Shown here one piece after another: positions 1 through 11,300 of a stretch of 64,000 nucleotides of DNA. Made by a program: the position numbers and the translations under genes. The stretch comes from Clytia hemisphaerica (Eukaryota; Cnidaria; Hydrozoa; Leptothecata; Clytiidae), in contig CACVBU010000472.1 in assembly GCA_902728285.1 (NCBI GenBank), positions 454,593 to 518,592 on the forward strand. The letters are read 5' to 3'. Within the stretch, counting starts at the first letter, position 1; the number at the start of each line of letters is the position of its first letter. Under the pieces are notes generated by a model. That model saw only the letters and a program-made list of their open reading frames with translations. It had not been told where the DNA came from and ran no database searches.

Positions 1-217
1 CGACATCTTTGAAACACTGTCTAGTTCTTTTAGCCCTTGTTTTGCGTTTTCGATTCAGAAAATCGGTTATTACGTTATGTTTTTATCTATTTTAGTACGA
101 GGTGTACTCTTTATAAATTATAAACAGGAATCCTTTATTGTACTATTTACCTTATAAATACGAAAAGAAATGAGTGAAATAATAATATTATAATATGGGT
201 AAAAGTACCCCTTTTTA

Positions 218-352
218 AACCTGACTGAAATTCGAGCCGTTACTAGCAACCCTGCGGGGCCAAAGGCGCCGAGTATGCACCCGGCACAGTGACAAGCCGT
301 TACTAGCAACCCTGACCCTAACTGATAATCGAATCCTGACCCCCGGAAAATT
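218..352. repeat. Dispersed repeat copy, inverted relative to 28505-28656
   Basis: This ~135-bp stretch matches the reverse complement of 28505-28656 with a few differences. It contains the same 19-bp motif GCCGTTACTAGCAACCCTG twice, about 60 bp apart (near 236 and 296). At 28438-28727 the same sequence is the core of an element with long terminal inverted repeats. Here those outer arms are absent, so this is a partial copy or the core of a different element. Confidence 0.75.
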
Positions 353-1242
353 ACCACGGACTAGAAAGAACGAAAAAAATTGAAGGGGCGGAATTGCTGA
401 TTGAAACTAGTTTTCACCGTTTCATTTTCAAAACAACAAAGATGGCCCTGAAAACCAACGAATCTCTTCGGTTTTTGAGGTGCATGCATTAACTTTTGGA
501 CTGATTATGGCCCATTGAAAGGTAAATCTTCATTTTTTTTCACCTTTATAGTTTCAACTTTGGAATGTTACATTAGTACTTTTTCTTTGTGTTGACTTTT
601 TTGTATTAAATTGGATTTCATCTCACAAAACAAAATGTTTTTTTCTCGGCCATGTGTTTCATGGATATCATATGGCCATGTTTTCTTTCCACAGGCTTAT
701 TTTTATTCATATGGGTCGTGTGTTTATTTCATTTTACTCTAACTATAATTATTTTCATCTCTTCTGTCTTCAGGGTTCAGGTGAAGGAGCTTGATTGATG
801 TGATGGGTGACTTTTAACTACCGATCGGGGGACTGGCTGAATCAGCAGTGTTTCAGAGTTTTGGTGGGTGAACGTGCACAACAAAGAAGCAGCATAAAAC
901 CAAAATATACATAGCTGTATTAATACATGACTGTATGAACAGATTGTGATTGATGGAGAATAATAAAATGGTCCTGCTGAATATAAATTGTGCCAACGCA
1001 ATGTTTACGAGACAAAAGAGAAGACTGTACTGTACTTGATTTGGCTTGATTGATTGTTGATGTTGATTCCATTATTATTTGCTGACTCTCGAGAGATTTT
1101 TGTTTAACATTGCATTGGAGCTTGATCATCATCAATTAGAATAATGCCGATTTATATTTGTGCGATAAAGTGATAACAAAACTATGATTGATGACTTTAG
1201 TCCAAAAGACAACTTAAATGATCCAAATGATAAAAGTACCTA
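353..1242. other. Intergenic stretch, no gene recognised
   Basis: AT-rich DNA with pyrimidine tracts. The short open frames on both strands resemble no protein family and have no supporting splice pattern. I see nothing else I can support here. Confidence 0.5.
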
Positions 1243-1244
1243 TA

Positions 1245-1650
1245 CAGGGTGTCCCTAATTAAAGTATCGAGTCGAAACACAACTATGAGTAGAAAGTTTT
1301 TTAATGTGCGTGTTCACAAAATTGTATTTTAAGCTCTCCCTCTATTTTCTTTGTCATTACGATTAATTTATACGTTGTAACTACCTTTTGTAATAAGCCT
1401 GTGTGATGGAGAACGTTCTTATATTTTAGCGATAACACACACAAACTTTTCTACTCAATCGCATGTTCAAACTCGATACTTTAATAGACGATATCGGATT
1501 TAGATAAATGCAATGCATTCTGGTTTCTAGGGACTCTCAAAGGAATTATAATAGATCAATTATAATAGATTATAATTCCTTTGAGAGTCCCTAGAAACCA
1601 GAATGCATTGCATTTATCTAAATCCGATATCGTCTATTAGGGACACCCTG
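1245..1650. mobile_element. Tc1/mariner-like MITE with a nested palindrome
   Basis: The ends are inverted repeats: CAGGGTGTCCCTAAT at 1245 and ATTAGGGACACCCTG ending at 1650. Each is flanked by TA (1243-1244 and 1651-1652), as expected for TA-targeting Tc1/mariner elements. The left subterminal part (AAAGTATCGAGT near 1261) recurs inverted at about 1473-1484, so the element was itself a hairpin. Its right terminal repeat is split at 1486 by a second palindromic element. There is no coding capacity, so it would depend on an outside transposase. Confidence 0.85.
1486..1635. repeat. Perfect 65-bp-arm palindrome inserted in the MITE terminal repeat
   Basis: Positions 1486-1550 and 1571-1635 are exact reverse complements, separated by a 20-nt AT-rich loop. 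The host MITE's right terminal repeat reads through if this block is removed, apart from a duplicated AT at the junction. It is therefore best read as a later insertion. Its ends read AGACGATATCGG. The family is not recognised. An inverted-duplication artefact of library or assembly origin is the main alternative. Confidence 0.85.
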
Positions 1651-1652
1651 TA

Positions 1653-3900
1653 TGTTACTTTTGATGCTAGCTCAAATATATTTTCTAACAAGATATCTTT
1701 CACAAAAAAGTGTTTTTTTACTGGCGTGTCAACTTATATTTTCATAAACTCTTTGACGTGAGATTGTAGATAACGCTTGTTATTATTACCGCCTAATAAA
1801 TAGTAATGGCATTACTTTAATAAACTTATATGAATTATAGAAGTTTTTGAATTTTATTCTGCAAGGCAAGGTTCTTGAAAAAATTAGTTTGGACTGGTTT
1901 GGATTGATTTTATAAATGAAACATTGGGAACATCTTTTTGCCGAACACACAATATCGCAAAAATAGACTCACAAAAAGACAAAATTTCATCACGCAAAAA
2001 ATCTCACTAGTCTTGATAAGTTACTGGAAATTATTGCTAGGCTGCTGATTCCTTTTCGGAAAATTGATACTACATTTGAAGTGAATGATATCATAAAGAG
2101 GTAGCACATTTTGAGAGATTGTATACTAGGTTCTAATGGCTGAAAAGCTCAAGATCATCTTTCAAACTACGCACTATTTTCTTTTAAATTTTGAAGGGAA
2201 ATGTATAATATAATTTTTGAATTGTTGATAAATTTGTCTTTGTAGGTAAAAGTTTTATAGAGAGCTAAGTAATTGTTTCAAAAACTCACAAAAAGATGGG
2301 ATAAAAGTCTTTCAATTTATTCAGATAAACTACCAGCCTAAAGCCTAATGTAATATATTTGTTGTTGGTCATTCAGCCATTGCACAAGAAACATGTGTGT
2401 TCTTTTTTGTCAATTGCACTATATTTTATAAGAACCAGTAAATTTTTTTAAAGGTTTGGCTGTCCTTTTTTGCACTTTGAGCCTGAAATTGTTTTTGAAT
2501 TGCTCAAAACCCGGCGTATTTAATTTTTGAGCCTCGTATTGTTCTTATAAAATTCTTATAAAAAGAAAGAGTTTAGTTGGAAAACATTATCAATAAAAAG
2601 TTTGACTTATAAAAATAAATTGTTAGTGTCGAAATTTCTTCGCTTTGCGAAAACGGAACGGTCGTTCCGTTATCTGGTACCAGATGTGGAAATATGCTAC
2701 GACACGCTTTGCTCTAAAGGTCGGGCATATTTTAACATCTGGAAGGTTTGCATTACGGGATTTGACTTGACCGCGTTTAAACATTTTGTGAGGAGCTTGG
2801 AAACGATCAACATAACAAGTTAGCATCTAATTCCTATCGGATGCGAGTGCTAATCAGAAAATAATAACAAATCTGATTCGCATCAGATTTGTTATATTTT
2901 CTAGGCTAGCACCATATTCACATTAGCACCATATTCGATATGGTTTGGAATCATATTCATGTACTAGTAAACAAACATAAACAGTCCCTAATTTAGCTTC
3001 ATTTACATGAAAATACAACTTAAAACATGAATTTATTGCTTTTTCCTACTTACCTAGACATACTCGATAAATATTAAACTAACCTTCATAGTTTTCAGGA
3101 CCTCAAAAGTGAATTTTCAATGTGCTCTGTAAAATTACAAAATTGGGCTGTTCTGTTGGTACACAAAAAGTGAGGTTGATCGTTAGTAAGATACAAACTA
3201 CCTATACAGAAGTCTGCAGATCTTTCTGAAGACAAAATTATCTGTTTTGTACACATATTTGTACTGCTGCTAGAGACTTTGACTGTTGTCAGTCAGTCGG
3301 TTGTGTTCAGTTGTCTGGCGGCGGTCAACAGTCGTTTTGATAGGACCGCACAAGATTATACCAACATGAAAATTACTGAAAAAGCATAAGGAACATACCT
3401 GTTACTGTTTCTTTATGATCTTTGAGTTTGGATTTGAGAAAAATCAGTAAAAATCAGTCCACCAAAACAAACAAAAAATAATCAACATTTGTGTGCAAAA
3501 AACAATCTTTAAAAGGTTGGTGCATTTACAGAAATTACACTGAATACTAAAAGTAATACTAAGAAAGTATAAAGACATTTATATTGTAAAAAAAAATCCA
3601 CCAAAACAAACCAAAAACAACCAAAATCTAACAAAAGTTCTTCACTACTTGCCCCTCTTGAATCCGAAATTTGCTTTGTCATTGAAGCGCCAAAGCTGTA
3701 AATAAAATTAGTTTTTGACGGTCGGCGCAGCAGACATTTTCATGCTAAATTTTGTTCAGTCGGGACGAACAAAATTCTTGAACAAGCGAAGATATAGCCA
3801 TTGAACCCGACTGTTGTCGGCACATCAAAGGGCCACTACTAAACCTCTCCGATGGTATATTGGTCCGCTCCTTTAGAGCTTTAGCGTGGGCGGCCGCCAA
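1653..3900. other. Intergenic stretch with a small hairpin
   Basis: There is no gene I can support. At about 2868-2896 a short hairpin (ACAAATCTGA paired with TCAGATTTGT) sits in a patch somewhat richer in GC than its surroundings (about 2630-2930). An open frame across 2602-2823 has no recognisable family features. Confidence 0.4.
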
Positions 3901-3960
3901 TACGCCATCGGAATATCAGATAAGTCGTTCCGCAACCCCTTTTATGTTGATTTCTTTAAT

Positions 3961-5927
3961 ACGCCATTTCGGAGTTCACGACGCCATTTTGTAAGCGGAG
4001 CAAATCTAATGGCGGGGGTGCAGTCGGCCTCAACTAGAGAGTCATTTCACAGAGCCGTAAGCTACGATCTCGGACTATTATCGAGTTGTACCCGACTGAG
4101 ACGGAGCAAAACAAGCCCCCTAGGGTGATTCCTCCAGCACTCCCTCGTCGTGTCTACACAAAAAGTAAACAAACCTTTAAAAATTCGATTGAAACTTATC
4201 CTCAAATAGTCAAAATAATTTTCCACTTAGAACTAAATCTATCATGGATGTCACTACACAAAACCTAAATATTTCTCTTTGTTAGCTTATCAAGAGTCCT
4301 CCATTCTTCATCGTATCTGATTGTTCACATCTAAAAAAACAATGCTGTGACTGGGGTCTTTCTATGTCAGTATGTATATAATCATATCAAAGAAAACAGG
4401 AATCAAACAAAAGGAGTCTCCTCTAAAGAATTGTTCCGATTCCCTTTTTCTAGGTATTTTCCATTGGAAATTCCCATGCCTCAAAGCAATGATAAATAAT
4501 ATCAGAACATATTTTTGCTAATTATACATCAGTTTGTTATTGTTTTGTACAGAGTTTTAAATATTCAACATGAATTTGTGATTAACAAAAGAAAAACAGC
4601 TAAAAACTGCTTTTAGCTCAATAAAAAAATATAAAAAATAAGATCTATTACTGTATTTAGGAGAACAATGGTGTAAAAAATTTGATGATATATTAGAAAT
4701 TCAACTAAAAGGAAGAATAAGTTTTATGCTATTCATAAGTAAATTTTTGTAAGAAAAAACCACGATCATTTGTTTTATAAAGTCTTAAAGCAGCTGTGGT
4801 AAGAGCAAATTTATCCGTACATAATCCATAATTTTTTACCGTTGACTGACTATAAAATATGTTTTTTTCAACGGATAGCCCATTCATAAAGTCTTGATGA
4901 TTATACACAACACAGTCTAAGATTTAGTTTATATTCAAAAATTGCCTTTGTAACAGCATCGTATCATGTCATGAACCCATCGGTTGATCTTTGATGAACA
5001 GGTTCAAAATCAGGAGTATTCCAACAAAAACGTGTCCTACAAAATTTGTCTGTATTGCCACTTGTAGCATAATTCTATCAAAAGAATAGTACCGTGAACG
5101 GCCATAACTTGCAACACGGACTTAACTTGCAACAGTATTCAAATTTCCTTTGAGAGTAATTTGTCTGCCATTAAAACACTTCCTCTTTTGTTACTATACA
5201 AACCAGATAACATCAACCATTAACAAGGCCAAATAGATAACAACTAGTTTTCTCTCTACCATGTTTGCTAATTCTGCTAAATTCATTCATTTTGTCATTT
5301 GTTTTTCTCTAAAATAAATAATAGGAAAATGTGAAACCATCCTGATACTGTCCATACACATATGACAATATGAAATGGGTTGACGAAAGTTCATTTACTT
5401 GTCAAGTGAACCGCTGCAATTTGTGATTGAACCTCAGTCGCCTCTGTACAGCAACCAAGAAAAATGACCACTATCCCACAGCGCCTTGTCATTAGTGTAT
5501 ATCTACTAGTGTATATCCCAATAGAGCAAAAGGTATAAAAAATATATCCGAGAGGAGCATAAAGCTAGCCTAGCTAGCAAGGTTGCTACCAAAACCATCA
5601 ACAAGAAGCTTCTAAAAATCAGAGCAAGCAAAGGTTACACACAGACAGAGAAGAAGGTTATTACCTGCCTAACTAATCCAGTACATAATACTGTAAAAAG
5701 ACAATGATAAAGCAGTAATCAAACACTTTTATGGTAATTTAGTGAGCAAATACAAAAAGACAGCCTTCTCTTTTCATTTTCCATCCACCAAGAAATTAGA
5801 AACTGCAGAATAGTTTATAGAAAGGGGATTCTGTTTTGTTTACAAAGGAATCTCCGCTGGTCTCTGCCCTTCCACGGCCATTTTTTGCTCCGCCTGCAAA
5901 ATGGCGTCGCGAACTCCGAAATGGCGT
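3961..5927. repeat. Inverted-repeat pair about 1.9 kb apart (possible transposon ends)
   Basis: Positions 3961-4013 and 5877-5927 are imperfect reverse complements sharing ACGCCATTTCGGAGTTC, then ACGCCATTTTG, then GCGGAGCAAA. No transposase frame is visible between them. They may be the ends of a decayed non-autonomous element, or two independent copies of a short repeat in opposite orientation. I could not define a target duplication. Confidence 0.55.
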
Positions 5928-6062
5928 GTGATACGCCAAAAGAAAGCTCTTTTTACGCCCTTTTCGGGCGTCAAAATATTATTTTCCGTGGCATTACGTA
6001 ATCCTTGAAATTAAAGATGGTAGCTGCAGTAGTGTAACACATCAAAACCAGCTGAAAAGCTA

Positions 6063-6237
6063 GCCTGGGTATCCAGACTCAAAATTTCAGAAAAAAACAC
6101 TCTTACCTCAACATACAAAGTTTCTAAAATTTTAGAGTCTGGTGCAACTAAAAAAGTCTGATACAGTTTTGAATGACACAGTCTGTGAGTAAACCCTTGT
6201 TGACAGAATCTCAAAACTTTGGAAACCCAGGCAGACA
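6063..6237. repeat. Short foldback repeat
   Basis: GCCTGGGTATCCAGA at 6063 is matched inverted by TTGGAAACCCAGGC near 6219-6232, with a few mismatches. The enclosed 150 bp has no recognised coding content. It is probably a small MITE remnant, but the ends are degenerate and no target duplication is obvious. Confidence 0.4.
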
Positions 6238-6867
6238 CACATAATTACTTACCATAAAACCGCTTTTATAAACTCAATAAACTTTCAAAACTACTTTAAA
6301 CTACAACAAAGCATCAGCCACGTTTATAAAGGCTCCTTTCCAGCGGCCATTTTGTTTAGAAATGAACTTGTGTTTTCTTTTTCATTTGTTTATCTTTTTT
6401 TGCAAGGTCAGCTTTTTCCATAAATTATGCGCGCGCATCGAAAAATATCAAAAACCCCGCGAAAATTCTGCTCAGTGACTGGGCGCGTACTGACCAATTA
6501 GAGACACTCGCATATGCAGGGACAGATATCCCTGCAGACGAGTTACTTCAACCAGACCGTAAGTGGGACGGAAAGGCACTATCTCGCGACATAGAAATAA
6601 CCAATCATTGCTTTCTATTTATTTTCATTACGTAATGTATCTCAAAATGGTAGGTAAAGTAGTGCGTGATTAAACCAGTGGCGGTTTTCATGGAATTTTA
6701 CTGTTGCACTAGGTTTTTGATTTATCATTTATTGGGTTAGCTTAGTTGAATGATAGAATGTTCCATTAGTTTAACGTCACCACAACATGTTTCTCATTAG
6801 CTTTTGTTTTGATTTGAGAGGCACGCGCTTTTAAAGACAGTTAGTTTTAGGTAGTAAATTCCTTTGA

Positions 6868-7442
6868 CAGTCAGGAACAGTCGCCATTAGGAGACGCCTC
6901 CTGATTAGGAGACCCGTCTCCTAATCAGGAGGTTCACATCTCCTAATCAGGAGACGGGTGTAATTATCTTGTGAACGAGCAAACTGCGCATGATTTGATT
7001 GCTCCCAATGGAAAGAGCACAAAAAATTTATTCCGTATGGTGATTTTCAGAAAAATCCACCGGTGGAATCAATCACAATTCTAATAATCCAAAAGAACCA
7101 ATCAGAAGTAAGAATCTGTCTTCTGAACAAAAGCGTCTCAAAAAGAAAAATGGCGGACATGAAAAAAATCAAGAGGGGCTTCCTTGTATATAGTGCTTTA
7201 TATTAGGATTGTGATCGATTGCACCGAGAAATTTTGATAATTTTTTTAAAACTTTACTAATTCGAGGCTGCTCTTTCCATTAAAACTAGTTTCAAAATGC
7301 GCGGAAAAGCCTAAAGCCCTTAAAATTGAGATCAAAGTTTTATGTCTCCTAATTAGGAGACGGGTCTCCTAATCAAGCGACCCCAAGCGACCTACATGTC
7401 TCCTAAGGAGGCGTCTCCTAATAAGGCGACTGTTCCTGACTG
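6868..7442. mobile_element. 575-bp MITE with about 35-bp TIRs and 5-bp duplication TTTGA
   Basis: The left end CAGTCAGGAACAGTCGCC and right end GGCGACTGTTCCTGACTG are inverted repeats that continue for about 35 bp with few differences. TTTGA flanks both ends (6863-6867 and 7443-7447). Inside each end, copies of the motif TCTCCTAATCAGGAG and its relatives cluster, which looks like subterminal transposase-binding repeats. There is no coding frame. The CAG terminus with a 5-bp duplication resembles the element at 24417-24928, so both could belong to one superfamily, possibly hAT-like. Confidence 0.88.
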
Positions 7443-7447
7443 TTTGA

Positions 7448-8269
7448 TCTTCCATTACTTTCTTTTTGTTAAACACGGCAAAATTGATTTTGGTGCTCTT
7501 TTTTAAGCTACTTTCCTTAACTGTCAAGCTCTTACACTCATAAAACTGTTTAACTTATTCGCATATCTTGTCTTTATGAGTGAATCTTTTTTAATCTCCA
7601 ACAGTCAGGGAAATCCCTCAATTGCGGTGGTATAAACTGCAATTGCGGTAGTTTTCAATCGTGATTAGCCTACAAGGGCTTATAACAGCTACATATAGTG
7701 CTGGTCGACAAAGATAAACAAACATCGACTGTAAAAAATCGTACAAGAAGATAGCTTTTCTTTATCAAAAGAATCTGATCTACGGAAAAAATATTTTGTC
7801 TGTGCGTTAAAAAGATATGATCAATTATGTACAAAAATTGCCTGTTTTCTCCTTGAATCTTGAATTCTGTTTCTTGAGTATACTGAGTATTTGGTCGATA
7901 TCATTGAGGTCTCCAAAAGGATACCTACTTAGGCAGATCAAATCAAAATCTAAATGAAAAATCAACCAGAAATTAGTACCCCTAAAATAGTTGTTTTGGA
8001 GAACGTGACGGCCTATTGAATAACAAATATAGCAGACATAGTCATAGAAAATTTGTTCATTTTTTTAATCATTTGTTTCAACTTTTATCTGCTTTTATCT
8101 CAACTTTCCTGCAGGTTGATTCTTCTCTCAGTTTGATGTATGTCTTTTTGTTGTAGCAATATTGAGCTTATTGTCGCAATACAGTTTAAAGGGAACTCTA
8201 AATAATTCTAAGGAATATCACCTAAAACTACAAATTTCTACATAAGACATGTTATCACGTTTTTTTTCA
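7448..8269. other. Intergenic / possible 5' region of the downstream gene
   Basis: No gene, repeat or RNA recognised. A pyrimidine tract ending in CAG at 8270, 56 bases before the start codon at 8326, looks like a splice acceptor. A 5' untranslated exon may therefore lie upstream in this stretch. I could not place a transcription start. Confidence 0.4.
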
Positions 8270-8325
8270 GCCTTCAACTTCAATGTCTATTTCAAGAACA
8301 TTTTTGGTATAAATTAGAATAAGCC

Positions 8326-11300
8326 ATGGAACAGTCATCAGCAGGTCAGTTTTTTATTAAATTTCTGTAACATTTAGTCCAAAAGTCTGCTCTCCGTAGG
8401 CTGGAGAAGATATTTTGTGTTCTTGTGTTTGCAAATTAAAATTTCTAGTAACTTTTATTACTGACTTACCGGACATCAGACAGACAGACAGAATTTTTAT
8501 CTAAAAATAACACAAGCAAAAATTATTTGTGATCTTAGCCTTAATAATTATCCAATGGGAAACAATGACTGCATGTTTCACAAGATAAAAAAATAATGAT
8601 ACTAAATTTTAAAGTTTTTTATTATATATTTCTTTAGAATGAACACGACAACATTTGACCATCTTCAGGGAGTTTTCAATTCTTTATTATAATTATATAT
8701 GATTTTCAATATTTTAAGTCCTGCTATATAACAGGACTTTTTAAGACCTGCTATAACAATTGTTATATTCTAGAAAAAAAGATTGTTGTTAGCTCCCTTT
8801 CCACTACTTGACACTATCTTGACACTACCTTGACACTACAAACTGACAGTTGAACATTATTAAGTTATTATAACCTTTGGCATGCAATTAAATTCCAAAA
8901 TTCGAAATTTCTAATACATGTTTTTCAATACATACTCTAGATGATGATCAAGATTTTGTCTCAGCTGAAAATCAACCCAAAGGTACACAGTTAATATCTC
9001 AAAAACTTTCAATAGATTTATGTATCAATGATCAGCAAGTTTTTTCTGTTTTTTTTTTAAATTTTTTAAAAAATCCAGATCCTTTCAAATTTGTTCATCT
9101 ATGCAATTTTAGATTTGATCAGATTTGATAAATTTCTAAAATTGATCAATTTTTTTATCTTTTTTAGACTTCAAAGATGAAATTAAAGCCTGCGAAATCT
9201 TACAGATTTTTATGAAATGTAGAGAAGCAATTGTTCTTGAACAAGACTTCCAAGCTTTGATCAAACAAAGCTTATTTGATCCGAACTTCCCATCTACAGG
9301 AACTCCATCTTTGCTCATTGCAGAAAATGAAATTTTGTCACTATCGACTTACTCAAAATGCACTGATGGTATCTTTTATGTTATGCCATTAATATTTGAA
9401 GTTTGTGGGGAAAATCAGCTATATCTAAGGTAAATAATTTACTATCAGATTTTCTTTTGTAAATATTGTTCATGGTTTCAGCCCCCTGGATTTCTTAAGG
9501 GCCCCTAGGCCAAGTGAGGAGTTTTGGCCTAAAATTTAGCAAATCTATGGGGTTACCTGTATAGAGGCTCTATCTAGGGGCTGTTTGTTTATCTGTATTT
9601 TCCAAATGGAATACTTCAGAGTATAAGTTGAAATTTTTTGGCCCATACTTTCTCATTTTTGTTTTTCTTTTTCAGTTTTTTTTCATTGTGCTGCCATTCT
9701 TCATAGCATACAAAGCTTTTTTACAAAAAGGTTCTTGGGTGAAGGGGAGCACCTAACCCAGGAGCAAATTCTTAAGGGTAGCTAAATCATTGCGGCACCT
9801 TATTTCGTTTGGGATACCTAAAAAGTGGGCTGAAACCATCTTGTTGAATGGATTTAATGGATTTTAATTTCAAAAGTTACTTTTTTATATAAATCTCATT
9901 ATTGAAAGGAAAACTTTGAAAACTGAGCTTAAAGGTAACATAAAATACTATTTTTTTCCAGATCGTTTGAAACAGGTGTTTATCAAGGGTTTATTCAAAA
10001 CAACTGGAAAACATTGTTTAATGACATTATCACAAAGTTCAAAATAAAGCATTGCAATATTGTGTCGATTTATAATACTTGGGATGTTCTTGCTGCTCAA
10101 CATCGTCGAATCGAAACTAAAAATAGTAAGGAATTCTTTTTCATAGTTTTAATGCAGGTCCTCTTTTTGGTTGAAGTTAATTTGGCTAATCTAAATTATG
10201 TTTATTGTATACCAATCTATAAACCAAAAAGTAATTTTATTTTTTAATTTCTCTTTGTACAAGGTTCTACATCAGACAGAAATTCAAAAATCTTTGACCA
10301 AAAGACACAAAGCAACAAGTCATCCATTCAGAGAAATCTACCAGTTGCTTATTCCATATTCAAGCAGTCGTTCGGTGATAATGCGCCTGGATTTGTCTTC
10401 TTTACTCGACGAATGGCTAAATTTACGAAGAAAAATTGCCCGAATACTGAGTAAGAGTTTGTTTTCCGTCGTCACACTAAGAGCAACTAAAGATAGACAA
10501 GTAACAAGTAAAGTATGAAAGCAATAAAACATTGGTATTTCTTCTTGTTTCTTGTTAAGTGTAAATGTTTTCTTGTTTTAAACGGGCCTTTAAGTGTCTT
10601 TTGGTATTATAAACATCTATTCGATTTTCAAATTAAATTTATAAGAAAAACAAAAACTTCGTAACGTTTTCACAATTCTTTATTTATTTTATAGGTTTTA
10701 CAAGATGGTTGGACTTGGTGACTCTAGACAGTGGAAGACAGAGTTACTAAATTATAAAATGAGTACTAGTATTACGTCAGAAAAATCTGCCATACTGCAA
10801 TCGTTGCAGACTTTTGGTCAAATCGAAAATCTTCCAATTGAATGTCAATTTCAAATTATTTCTTCCTTACCAAATTACCATAAGTGGGCGTACAGGAAAA
10901 ACACTGGCGTTAAGAAGGAGCAGTACTTTGCACCAAATGGTCTTTCACCAAGAAATTTGATGATCCAATCCTTTGATGACGCACTCGAGGATGAAGACGT
11001 TGTCATTTCTATGAAAAAAATCATCTTTCTCATATTGAAAAACGCTTTCAATATTAAATATATTCCAAGTGGAAGTTACAAAAAACGAACAAAGGTTTTT
11101 ACAAATTATTTATTTAATTAAATTTGAATTGTTCAGAGATTGAATTAACGGTCGGTTATCGGATAAAACCAAGAAACAAAAATAAAAAACAACCTTATAT
11201 TTTTCCATCTTTAGATAATAACTGACTAGTATTTCAGCTTTTTTTCTAGATTTTATCTCCTCTGGCTGAACCAAAATTGATATTAAATACGAATGATTTA

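Noticed and set aside
3886-4128. Short gene in a GC-richer patch
   Set aside because: No family features; the frame overlaps one arm of an inverted repeat.
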